Assembly (NCBI GenBank): GCA_013399015.1
Contig: VWZX01006715.1
Coordinates: forward strand, 186,001 to 250,000
Direction of reading: 5' to 3'
DNA from: Galbula dea
Lineage: Eukaryota; Chordata; Aves; Piciformes; Galbulidae
DNA length: 64,000 bases
This document shows, in pieces, positions 23,960-35,040 of the stretch (position 1 is its first letter; the number at the start of each line of letters is the position of its first letter). Both the position numbers and the translations under genes were made by a program. The notes below the pieces were generated by a model that saw only the letters and a list, made by a program, of their open reading frames with translations, was not told where the DNA came from and made no database searches.

Positions 23960-26900
23960 TCTCCTCTGCTTTTGTTGCAAGGAGTCTCTAGGGTGAAAGT
24001 GTGTGAAGTGTTTCAAAGATTTAAAGCACTCCAGTTGTCATCCTCCAATTCTTATTCATCTCTGATAACTTTTACTTGTGGGAGTAGGCCTGTTGGCTCC
24101 ATAGTCATCACTATTTCTAACATTTCTACTACTATGCACAGCACATCTATTTTTCAGGCATATTTTTATTACTTTTGGAAGTGGAACATTTTTAGCAGCC
24201 CACTTTCCACATTCAGGAGGTGCATGATATAATGAACCAACCAAGTGTCAGAAGAAAAACAAAGGAAATATTCTTTTTATTACATTCAACAGTTAATTGC
24301 CCACAGTTACTCTCAAGTCAAACCTTCAGAGAGAGTTCTCACAGATCACTTATACTATCCAACTGAAAAAGCAGATTCTTGCCTCAGGTGAGGCTGTAGC
24401 CTTAGTACTTCACCCTCCATTTTTTTCAAATGCCTTATAGGGAATTTTTACTCCATCAAACACAAGTTTGCAAATCTTCACCCATATTGCATCCACATAT
24501 TTCTAACTTTCCAGCAGCTCCATAATGCTGCTGAGGTTTGTAGATCCTCCTCTGGATCCTCAAAAAGAAGTAAAATGAAGCGTGCCCAGAACACACAGAT
24601 AGGTTTGGCCAAGTTTGCCAAAGTTTAATTTCATGACTGAGTGGCCCAGTTCTTTTCCCTTCATTATCTTAAGAGTTGGACTTGCTCATTCTCTCATCTG
24701 TCATCCATTCTGTGGTGTTGTTGCTACAAATTGAAGCAAAAGTCTTCCTAGGAAAGGGCTTATAGGACAGAGATTCACCAGGTAGTCTATAGATTAGATG
24801 TTTCCCTTTTTTTCACCCTAAAAGGACTGGTGAGGAGCCTAAAATGTGTTACAAATGCCACATATAAAGGAAAAGAAAGTTGGTAAGACATTAGATGTCT
24901 GGAAGAAGGTGAAGTGAAAAATTGCTAGCAGCCACAGCACACCTGTAAAGCAGGAGCAGATGCTCTCCCCCAGGTCCATGTACCTGTCAGTGCCAGCATG
25001 ACTCTTGCCAGGGCTAGTTATGTGTGGTTGATGATACACAATTTAGGCAATTCCCACCACTGTTTTCATAGAAGTCAGACTTTGGTCTTCTAGAGTGTTT
25101 TCTTGTATTCAGTATGGTCCTTTGCACATGGCAATGTATTTGTGCTAGTCTTTATCTTACCTAACTTGAGCTGCCTAACATCAAGCAGTAGAACACTGAA
25201 CTACCCATCCCAGATTCTCCACATATTTTCTTGAGTAGTAGGAAGTGGTATTAGGAAGCAACTTCAAAGGGCGACTCATTGCAGCCCAGCAGAACAAAGA
25301 CAGACAAGATGAGTCAGCATCACAGAGCACCTACTTGTCCCCATTGACAACAGATCAAGAGCTGGATGGCTTGTTTAGACTGAATACTTCCCTTCAGATG
25401 GCTTAAGCTGGGTGAAATGAAACCCACTCAGATTTTTGTTCAACATCAAATTCTGCTACTTCCCACAACCTAAATTATTTTAGTCATCAGGTGCCTTACT
25501 CACTGCCTTTTGCTGTTTTGTTCAAGAAGCTGATTTGGGGAGTAAAAAGCCTTTCCTAGAAATACAAAGCAAAATGCTTCTTGCATTTTTAACTTTGCTT
25601 CTGTTAGCCAAGTACTTCCTGCAGTGTGGCAAGGTGTGGGTGTGGTGAAGCCTTTGTGCGTAAGAGATGCCAGTGATGCTGAAGCCAGGGAGTAGGAGAT
25701 AATTTTCAAAAGCTTCCTGGCAAGCAGTTGGTCAACTGGGTGTCAGAAGAACACAGAAACTGGCTGCCTTGGCAGTCAAAGCTGTGGTGGTTGGTGGAGT
25801 AGAAATCAGCTCTTTCCAGAGAGCACAATGGCAGTAGGCAACCGAATCCTGTGGAACCTCAGCAGCAACTGAGTGTCTGATTCCCTCACAGGTCTCTCAA
25901 AATCAGAGTGTTGGATTTTAAAGATGCAGCTAATAGATATCCTGGTGACTCAACATGAGTCAGTCCAATTAAGAACTGAATCAGGCTCTCCAAATATTCC
26001 CATGAAGTTCTTCCTCTGAAGACTTCAAAGTGCTAACAAGTAGGATAATCCAATGATGATATCGATCCTGGCATGATGCACTTCCCATGTGACCAGGGAC
26101 AAGTCCATTTAGGACCACACTTACTGCACATATTGAGGAGCCACACAGAGATCTGGACTGAAATATTATCAAGATTGCATCTTGAGAGTCTTCTCTGTGG
26201 AATTCTAGACACTGGTTGTAAACTTTTATAGAAAGCATTCCACTAACTATTGCACACTGGGGGTTCTCCTATGATAAATACCTCTCCTCTCCATTTTGGA
26301 ACATAAACTGAGCTTTACTGCTCAGCCAAATTGATTGTCTGAACCATGTAGCCCTAAAATGATGATTTTGCTATCAGCCTCCTGTTTGTCTGAGGAGAAA
26401 AAAAAAAAATGAAAGGCAAAACTGACTAGAACTGTGTTACGTATTTGTTTAACCCTTCTTCTGATGGAGCTACAAAATGATGCATTAATGTCACACAATG
26501 CAGCTGTTCAGTTGTAGGACTCCTCTAGTGCCTTCTGAAGACAATGATGAAACCACATACTGTTTTCATTTGGGTGAAGCTGCTGACTGGATTCTCAGAG
26601 AATAGTACTGGGACAGCTCTACAAAATACAAATCATTTTTTGAAAGCAGTGATTGTAGGAGCAGCTGAGCACATTCAGCAGCATCACTGCTGCTGTCACA
26701 GTGAAAATGTTTGGGGTCAAACACTGAACCCACTGAAATCAACAGGAAAGTGCTATAAGCACCAAAACCCCTTGGGCTGAGCCCTCACTCAAGTGCTCTC
26801 TGTTGTGAAAGATGATGGCACAAATCAGATTTGAGAACCCTTTTACTGGCAGCAGACAGTAGGTCTGTCCTATGCATTGCACTGATGAAGTACACAAGCC

Positions 26901-26963
26901 ATCACTGCAAAGACTTGCCCAATATCTAGACAGTATGAGATATGTTTAAACCAACACCATGAA
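23960..26963. other. Non-coding single-copy region
   Basis: No gene recognised. A possible old DNA-transposon scrap lies at 26700-26775 (CCCACTGAAATCAACAGG, then GGGCTGAGCCC), by resemblance only. The short ORFs have no motifs. Confidence 0.4.
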
Positions 26964-27480
26964 GAATCCCAGAATGGTTTAGGTTGGAAAGGACCTTAAA
27001 GATCATCTAGTTCCAACTCCCTGACCCCAAAAAGCAGGGACACCTTCCACTAGGCCAGGCTGCTCAATGTCCCATCCTATCCAGCCTTGAACACTTCCAG
27101 GGATGGGGCATCTACAGCTTCTCTGGGCAACCTATGCCAGTGCATCACTACCCTCACAGTAAACAATTTCTTCCTTGTACCAAAACTAAACCTACCCTCT
27201 TTCAGTGTAAAGCCACTACCCCTTGTCCTACTACTACAATGCCCTTGTAAAAAGTCCCTCTCCAGCTTACTCATAGGCCACCTTTAGGTACTGGAAGGCT
27301 GCTATAAGGTCTTCCTGGAGCCTTCTCTTCTGCAGGCTGAAAAACCCCAACCCTCTTAGTCTCTCTTCATAGAAGTGTTTCTGATTGTTTTTGTGGCCCT
27401 CCTCTGGACTTGTTCCAACAGGTCTGTGTTCTTCTGATGTTTGGGGTACCAGAGCTGAAGGCAGCAATCCTTGTTTGCCT
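26964..27480 (-). mobile_element. CR1 LINE, 5'-truncated
   Basis: CR1 is a non-LTR retrotransposon that inserts as 5'-truncated copies without target-primed poly(A). The plus strand reads the complement of its 3' end (GAATCCCAGAATGG.TTAGGTTGGAAAGGACC), so the element lies on the minus strand with its 3' end at 26964. Inside it the minus-strand frame near 27280-27370 still reads as the C-terminal tail of CR1 ORF2 (RLRGLGFFSLQKRRLQ, then DLIAAFQYLK), close to the family's usual spelling. The remainder of ORF2 is missing, so the copy is inactive. Confidence 0.92.
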
Positions 27481-29515
27481 ACAGGTTCCCTGGTTTGAAA
27501 GGTGTTCTTCTCTAAGCTAGCATTTGGAGCAGAAGACTGCCAGCACAGGCCTTGTTCTCGTGTCCCTATCACACACCCAGAACCACTGCTGGCTCTAGCT
27601 GCTGCCCCTGCTTCCAGTTTTCACACAGCTTACATCTATGCTGCAAACTCCAAAGGACCAGGGCACAGCTTTGATCCATCCTCTCTCTGGTTGTGTAGCT
27701 GCCAGAACTTTCCTTTGCCTTGGCACTGGCCTGTCCCAGACGATGCCTGGGCACACTTGGGAGACAGCAAAAGCCAAAGACTGTTCCCAGGAGGCTGTCT
27801 GGCTGAGGCCACCTGCTTGGGATGCAGGAATGGTGGGAAAGAGCTGAGTCATGTGGCTGTGAGTCATGATATGCTACTTTGTGTTTGGGTCACTTGATTT
27901 TCTAGCCATAGCCAAGGAGACTAGGGAATAAATGGTCACTCTTCCTGGGGCACTGAACTACTCTTCCTGAAAAGAAGTTGCTTACTGAAAATAACACTCT
28001 GGTGAGAACATGCAAAGAGAAAGCTCATTGCTTTTGACTAGGTTTGCCCTGTGCTGAGGCTAATCTGAGGACTGCAGGCTCTTGGGCTGCCATCCAGCTG
28101 GATTCAGCAGCAATTCATTCACTAGAAAAAGTAGAAAAAGAAACAGGAAAAAACTATATGAGGTTTCCATAGCTACTGGGCTGTATACTTTCTTCTAGCC
28201 ATTATCACAAACTTTGCCATCAAAACATGCAACAGATGTGAGAAATAAAGTTTGGGTTTAGTAAGTATTCATTTGAGACAAAGCACAGGGAAAGGGACTG
28301 CCTCTGAGTCCCAGCAAAGTGGCAAAACACAAAGCATAGACATCAAACTTCTAAACTCTGGCCCTAAAGCTCTTCAGTAATATTTCCCAGTTATGTTAAA
28401 TGTCTAAACTTCATGTTCTTTTGAGATGGTTGTTGAAAATAACAGGTCAGGAATAATGCTGCATAAGGTTTTCTGAAGGACTAACATTTTAATAACTGCA
28501 GCATTTTGTGGAGAAATGTCACAATCTTTAATTGACATTCTAGAGCAGTGAAGAGGAGGCAGAAATAAAAGTCATGTAATCAGTTCCTCTGATCAATGAT
28601 GCTGGAGTGTAGAGCAGTTTATCCTATATTCATTTATGATATATTCAAGAGCAACAGGTAGAAATACAAGTGGTGCTCCTTCTTCATTCCCCTATGTGCC
28701 TGGTCAGCTTATCACTGTTGTTTGTATAACAATATAAAATGCAGCTGAAAAGGAAAAATTCTCAGAATTTTCATTAACCACTAACCCTCTACTTGCTTTC
28801 CTTTGATTCTATTTCATCCTATTTCCCTACTACAGCCCCCACACCCTGGTCCACTTTTTGGAGCAATACCTGGATTCTCCATTTGCTCCAGAGCCTTCTT
28901 CCCTCACTTCCTTGGTTTAGACAAGTTCATGTCTTTAACAGACATGCAGCCTTTACAAATCTTAGGACTGACAAGTCCTGTACAGAATTTCATATCTCTG
29001 CCCAGATGTCAAGCATGCATTCTGAGGACTTTTTTTGCTAAGGCAGAATCTCAGGGCTGTTGATTTACTGCTCTTGTAACTCAAAACTTTTTGCCAAAGT
29101 ATAACAGCTCAAAAAACCCAGAGTTTCCTTCGATATCTTTGCTGGCTGAACAGCCAGCACAAACCATAAGCTACTCAATAGTTAATAACAACAAGCTTCT
29201 CCCCTCAACACTTGGTTTGAAAGGACTACAAGCTCTGACTCACTGCACAGTTGATTTGAGCTTAACCCTAATAGCTCTGTTATGCCCTGGCTTATTCTTA
29301 AATCTTCTTGGAAGCAAGAGAGCGTCAACAAAAAACTTGTAAGGTTTAACACTCTAACACCAGGTAAACTCCTTTATCTCAGTTAAAACTATCAGTAGTG
29401 TCCTTTCCACTGTTTCACAGAGCTGTAAAGTAATGCTGGAGTAAAAGCATGTGCCTGCTGGTATATGCCTGAAGAGGTTCTGGGAATTAATCCTGCTTTG
29501 CAGAACTATTCCAGT
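27481..29515. other. Non-coding region after the CR1 copy
   Basis: Overlapping motif-free frames occur on both strands at 27500-27900, just beyond the CR1 5' truncation point. The rest is AT-rich single-copy DNA. No gene recognised. Confidence 0.45.
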
Positions 29516-29519
29516 TATT

Positions 29520-29701
29520 CATGTGACTCAGCGGCTGAGACTGGGATCTTCCTGCACTCCGAGGGTGACGTGCTGATTCAGGCTGGTTCAGCAGCACGGG
29601 ATAGGAGACACCTTATCAAAAGAAAAGCCCTCTTTGGGGACAGGCTCTCCCAGTAGCTGACAAGGAAGTTTCCGTTGCGCTATCTGAGCGAGCCCGGCCG
29701 G
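29520..29701 (+). promoter_or_regulatory. Isolated CpG-rich patch, candidate minor promoter/first exon or enhancer
   Basis: About nine CpGs fall within roughly 170 bases, against a background with long CpG-free stretches. Near its left edge is GTGACTCAGC, a full antioxidant-response/MARE-type site (RTGACNNNGC), and about 40 bases on is GGGTGACGTGCTG, with a CRE half site. The patch ends at CCCGGCCGG|GTGAGATTAG, a usable plus-strand splice donor at 29702. A short unmethylated alternative first exon (no good ATG, so 5' UTR) would look like this, and so would an enhancer. No TATA box is seen. Confidence 0.35.
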
Positions 29702-31490
29702 GTGAGATTAGCAAGCTATTATTAGATCTGGAGGAGATTGTCTTTACTCTGGGTAAAAAAGAGAATCATTCTTTTCAACCAAGAAAATAGTTCTTAGTAC
29801 TATTGCTGTGGTGTCTGTCCAGATGTGATCTCAGGGCTAAAGGCAAGTACTGTGTCAAAGGAAAACAGTTCTCTGCACCTTTGCTGTTGGAGCCATACCT
29901 GAGAGTATTTCACCCACACTCAGTATTCAGGTTTTATTTCTATATGTTTTAGAAAGGACTAATACCTGGCTAACCCTTGTTACATGCATGTTGCAGACAG
30001 GAACAGTAAATTCCAAGTCATTTATCAGCACCCTCTAGACTTTTTCAACTTTTTAGGTAATAACTGAGACATTCATAATAGATTAACCCTTTATAAACCA
30101 GTTGCAAACAGAATCTTGACTGACAGCTCCATTATTTACAGCAGATAGGGATTATCTGATTAAATGAAAACATCTGAACCAGTCACTTCACACTCTCTCT
30201 GTGGCTAGCACAGTCAAGGGAGTGAGCTGAGTCCTCCAAAAGTAAACATCTAAAATAGGTCTATCAGATGGTAGTCAAAGCATTGGAAGTGACCTGCCCA
30301 GAATCTTACAAAACAGACTGTGGCACATCAAGAACAGGACTCACATCTCCTAATTCCTGTCCTTATTTCAGCCCACAACACCGCAGCTGCCCTGTAATCA
30401 CATAATCATAGTTCTGCAATTCTTCAGTGAAGCTGTGAATGCATTTAATCAAGGGTCTTAAATCTGCCAGCTTCAGAAAAACAGACTTCCTTTATTGTGG
30501 TGCACAATCCAGTATTTTGGTAGGAGCAGCCAGTGCAGTCAGTGTCATCGCAGCCACCTAAACATGACACTCTACAGAAGTACCTGGTGAAGTGCAGGGC
30601 TTACACCTCCCAGGCAGTACCATGGTTTCACAGTTCATCCTGATACAAACAGCAAATTACAAAGTATTTTTGCAACCTATTGTGCCAACTGCAACACCAA
30701 AGTATTGCTTCCTCTCCTACTGTCCCTCCACAGCCTCCCTCCCCTGACAGTACAGTTGGATTTTCTCTTTCAAGAGACATTATTTTTGGTCTGCTGTGCT
30801 GCTCACTTCTCCCACAACAAGTGGTATATTCAAAATAAGAGAGGAAACAGTATATTTAGCCCCTCCAATGGATAAAGGAACAATGACAGCAGCCTGTGAT
30901 ATGTATCTGAATTTAAAAAAGCCATCTACTGACACAGGCTTTAGTGGGTATCAATGGACTGGAGCAGGAGATACTGTCTATAAAACTGAAAACAAGTTGT
31001 GTCCATAGCAGAAGGGAAAGGAAAATAATAATCTAAAACTACCTCAGGATGTTCTCCCTTTCTTAATTCCATGTCATACTATAGATATTGATGTAGGTAC
31101 AGCCTCTCACAACATCCTCCAGTCCATAAAGCTGTAAATTCCTGCCAAAAAGAGAACAATTTTACCTACTTGAAAAACTTGGTACTCAGGTGTAAGTCCA
31201 CATGGTATTTGAGGGTTAAAAAACAGAGGAAAACTGCAGCCTGGGAAAATTAGGGGCTTTCCATTCCTGGTGTAATGAAATGACAGATTTAAAGTTCAGA
31301 GTTAGAAAAGTCATTGAAAGGAATTAGACTTCAAGCTTCCTGAGACATACAGGCTTTGTTTTTCAAGCCTATTGACAAATCTATCAGTCTCCTGATTACT
31401 GTCCCCTCACCCCCTGAAAAACCCTAAATAAGGAATTTGCTGCCTTTAATTGGAAGGAAAAGGGTCTAAAGAATATTCACTGTAAGGTCT
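29702..31490. other. Non-coding single-copy region
   Basis: No repeat family or exon recognised. AT-rich with scattered short ORFs without motifs. Confidence 0.45.
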
Positions 31491-31499
31491 CTCTGAAGA

Positions 31500-31720
31500 A
31501 GGAAAGTCCCTGGAGGCAAAACAATAATTGGTTTTGACCTTCCTCCGTTAAGGAGGCGTTGGTAAAGACGAGACTTAAACACAGGCTGACAACTGCGAGT
31601 TCCAATCAAATGCAGAAAGAGACGGAAATCGGATAAGCAAATTCCTTTTTGTTCATGACCCTGGTCCCGTTTTCCTTTCCCCCTGCAGCATGACACATCA
31701 GAATCTTTCCTGCCTACCAT
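31500..31720. promoter_or_regulatory. Candidate conserved non-coding element
   Basis: The block retains several isolated CpGs (CCTCCGTTAAGGAGGCGTTGG, GACGAGACTTAAAC, CTGCGAGTTCC, GACGGAAATCGG) in otherwise CpG-poor surroundings, and it has no repeat. CCTCCGTTAAGGAGG is also a short near-palindrome. It ends in a strong acceptor-like pyrimidine tract (TTTTCCTTTCCCCCTGCAG) with no matching donor. The minus strand is open for 84 codons across it, without a motif. Confidence 0.25.
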
Positions 31721-32376
31721 AAATCACTCACAAGACAGCAGTAGCCTTTGAATAGCTGTCTTAGGTTACGTTCCTATCTTCCAGACAAGCAGTATTAGCA
31801 GTCCCCTGCCTGCCCTGGAACAGCAAACACGGTAAGCACAGTACAAAGGCTGAGCTTCAGCAAGGAAGGAAGCAGAGTGATTTCATTGCTGTTTTCAGCA
31901 CAGTGTAAATTCCCTCTCTCCAAGTTTGGAAGAACTCTTCACATTAGCACTAGGAGCTGCTTGCCAATGTAACGAAATTTGGTTTTGAATGCAGAAAACC
32001 CACAATCCTCATTCTGTCAGAAGCTGCAGCTGACAAAGTGCTTTCCTTGTTGTAAACTTGAGCTTGTAGAGGACACTCTTTGCCATTCCCCACCACTGCT
32101 CTGGGAAACGTAATGCTTCCTGTGTTACCTTCCGCAAGTGCATCTTGTCTCGGCGTCCCTGCAAACTCCTGGCAGCAGCTGGAGACACCTACACGCTTCC
32201 CACAGCTTATGCCTGTCAATACTCTTTGTCCTCACTCAGCACAGCCAAGTGCCCTTCAGCTTGCCAAGGCCTACTCAGGGTCTTTGTATTATTTGTTACT
32301 TACAAACTCCATTGATTCGGGGTAGACCAGAGAACTTGAAACTGATTTTTCTGCTTTACAGACATGTCAAGTTCTT

Positions 32377-32710
32377 AGAATTACAGAATGCTAGGGGTTG
32401 GAAAGGGACCTCTGGAGATCATCTAGTCCAACCTCCCTGCAGGAGCAGGTCACCTACAGCAGGTTGCACAGGATGGCATCCAGGTGGGTTTGGAATGTCT
32501 CCAGAGATGGAGACTCCACCACCTCCCTAGGCAGCCTGTTCCAGTGCTCCACTGCTCTCAAAGAAGTTCCTCCTTATGTTTAGCTGGAACGTCCTATGTT
32601 CCAGTCTGTGACTGTTACCTCTTGTACCATCACTGAAAAAAGCCTGGCCCCATCCTCCTGACCCCCACCCATGAAGTATTCATAAGTTAATAATGGCTCC
32701 AAGGCCAGCA
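32377..32710 (-). mobile_element. CR1 LINE, 5'-truncated 3' end
   Basis: The plus strand reads the complement of a CR1 3' region: AGAATTACAGAATGCTAGGG, TTGGAAAGGGACCTCTGGAG, ATCATCTAGTCCAACC and later AGATGGAGACTCCACCACC and GGCAGCCTGTTCCAGTG. It is one of the better-preserved copies, but it lacks any ORF2 and is inactive. Its 5' limit near 32710 is approximate. Confidence 0.92.
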
Positions 32711-34480
32711 GAGCAAAGTTTTCCTTACAGTGGCCCTGAATGCAAACTTACAACTGAATGTCCTTATACTTCGAAAAAATAAGAGAGAAATGGCCAAGAC
32801 TCACAACACAAAGACCACAGACCAAATAAAAATGTATGAACTAATAGTGAATTTCCCCACCTTAAATGGCCAGCCAATTTGAGATGGTCACCACTGAAAC
32901 TCGACTCATGTAATTTGCAGATATGACTCACAAGAGTTGGAGATCCAAAAGCAATAAGAGCACAGCCTGGAGAGAGATCAAATCTTTGGAGATAAAAAAT
33001 AGTTATTTTGGGTATCTGATGAGGCAGAAGTGAATTTGTAAATGCTTTGCAATAAGGTAAATGTGATGTCCAGGTATTTTTGAGAAGCTGAAAGAGTTTC
33101 CCTTTCTCCTGGAAAGGAGCTGAAAGCTGGGGATGGCTCCATACGGATAGAGTTACACGAGTTACAAGCAGTAGGACTGCTGGATGCCAGCTCCACATGC
33201 TTTGACCTTTCCTCAAGTTTTGGGAAAAGTTGCTTCTTGCACGTGCCTCCTGCAGCTGAACTTAATCCCAGTCCATTACCATTAGCCATGGCTCTTCCAG
33301 ACTTTTAGGTGTCATGACAGCTGACTCCTGCTGAGTTTATGGAAAGGACTCAGCCCCACCAAGGCTCTCTTGCTCTTTCAGACCAGAAGCGCCCAAAGAG
33401 TCAATGTGACATTCAGAGTCTGACAGCAAAGCAAAATATCCTGATAGTATCCAAGCCATGCTGCAGCTGCTGCAAGTCAGCAATGCTTAGACTCTGAGCT
33501 GGCACCTTATGTGCTCTCTGAGACCAGGGGCACTTGGCCCAAGCCTGGTCCCAGCAAGCAGCAAACAAGCAGTACACAAAGCACAACTGGGACAGATCTT
33601 TGGAAGGAGGTGATTTGGAACACATTTCAGAATCACAGAACTCTACCATTTGCATCCTCCAAGTTTCTTCTGCTAACTTTCCAACCATGAGCCCTATCCT
33701 GTTTCATAACACTAGCAACTGAGGACTCTCCTTCTTGCTCTGAATTTCATTCCACAGACTCAGACTTCTACGATGCACTGCTCCTAGTTTTTCTCTCCTG
33801 TCCTTAGGAAGTACCACAGACTATAAGCAGGAGGCACAAATTAGGAGGGGAATGAATCTTTGTCTACAGTAATGTTGAAGCTCTATGTAGACAACAGGAA
33901 TTAATAAAACTGGAACAGGCTCAGCACTGGCACTTTATGTAGGACAATACGTACCTCCTGAGCTGGGTCATGTACCTAGCACGTCCTTGCTGAAATGCCA
34001 GCTTCACAGAGGAATGCTGACACGTACAGAGGTGCTGCTATGTACTGTAGTAGTGCAGAGGCTTCTAAAGAAAAAGCTATAAATACCCTTCTATAAACAA
34101 GGTTCCATAAAAGACTTCAAAACACTAAGAGGGCAGTTTGTCAGTCGTTGGGGGTTTGAAAGTTCTTTATTTATGGAGTTCTGCCGACTGGGAACGAGAC
34201 AGGCAAGAGCAAAAGCTAAGATTCAAACTGCAAGATGCTTTGTGCCTTTAATGTCCCTAGAAATCAGAGGTTTTGTGCTCCCATCACAGTGGCACAACCC
34301 AGCTGAAAACCATGGCCCTAAACCACTGTCAACTATTTACAGTTGTCACTCGACACTTGCTCAGCGTTCAGAAAGGATGATCCTTGATCCCAAGAAGTAT
34401 CAATTTAAGTAGCAAGGAATTCTTTGCATATTTTGTATTGCTGCTTCTTGTTTTTAATTCTCATGTTTTAACTTTTTATG
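32711..34480. other. Non-coding single-copy region
   Basis: This holds the longest motif-free minus-strand frame (32764-33216, 150 codons). It has a Leu/Phe-rich composition and overlaps a second minus-strand frame at 32978-33289. I see no signal peptide with a following fold, no domain and no promoter, so I treat it as chance. Confidence 0.45.
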
Positions 34481-34488
34481 TTTTGTAG

Positions 34489-34550
34489 CACTGAACAGTG
34501 GGGACAAACCAGAGTCTTCACACACTGATGCCACCTGGGCAGCTCGGTAG
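34489..34550 (+). other. Candidate terminal coding segment after a strong acceptor (unverified)
   Basis: A long T-rich tract (TTTAACTTTTTATGTTTTGTAG) ends at 34488. One frame after it reads LNSGDKPESSHTDATWAAR and stops at TAG (34548-34550). The composition is polar and plausible, but no family is recognised and no poly(A) signal follows closely. If real it would be a last exon entered in phase 1. Confidence 0.15.
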
Positions 34551-34889
34551 CAGAAAGAGCCCAGTCTCTGCTGTCATCAGCAAGGCCACAGTGACTCCTC
34601 TGTCTTCTCCTATTTTCAACACTCTGAGTTGCAAGAAGGGGAGCCCATTACAGCAGGGGTGGCATTAAGGCAGGAAATGAGCCAAAACAAGTGTCTACCT
34701 ACACAGGAGGAGGGTAGAGTTTTCTATCATAATCCATAACTCTCCCCATTAAGTGCTACAGCGGCTTCTGTTAAGAGGAGGTCAGATGAGGACCTGAGGT
34801 AGACCATTTTCACATACTGTTCCAGCATAAGGCCACAGGAGAGAGCCCAGAAGTGCCTTGCCTTCTTGAGATCTCCTTAGTTATCCATA

Positions 34890-35040
34890 CCCAGCTGTTG
34901 TGGGAAACCACACCATGCTGCTGGGGTGTGAGCATGTCTGCGAGTCGCGTCGTGGCACAGAGACGCCTCGCTTGACTTGGGGGGCACTTTGCCCTACATA
35001 TCCTTGTGGGTCACCACATTTGTTCTCAAGGTCTGTTGAA
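34890..35040. repeat. CpG-dense patch, possible solo LTR fragment
   Basis: About six CpGs lie within 40 bases at 34937-34975 (GTCTGCGAGTCGCGTCGTGG, then ACGCCTCGCTTG), inside a stretch bounded by TGTGGGAAACCACA on the left and CCTTCA on the right. The density, the sharp edges and the TG...CA style suggest a relatively young inserted sequence such as part of an avian retroviral LTR. I see no primer-binding site, polypurine tract or coding remnant next to it. The alternative is a small regulatory CpG patch. Confidence 0.25.

Noticed and set aside
32764..33216. 150-codon minus-strand ORF
   Set aside because: One of the longest frames, but it is within the range expected by chance in 64 kb over six frames. 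It overlaps another frame and lacks a domain or promoter.
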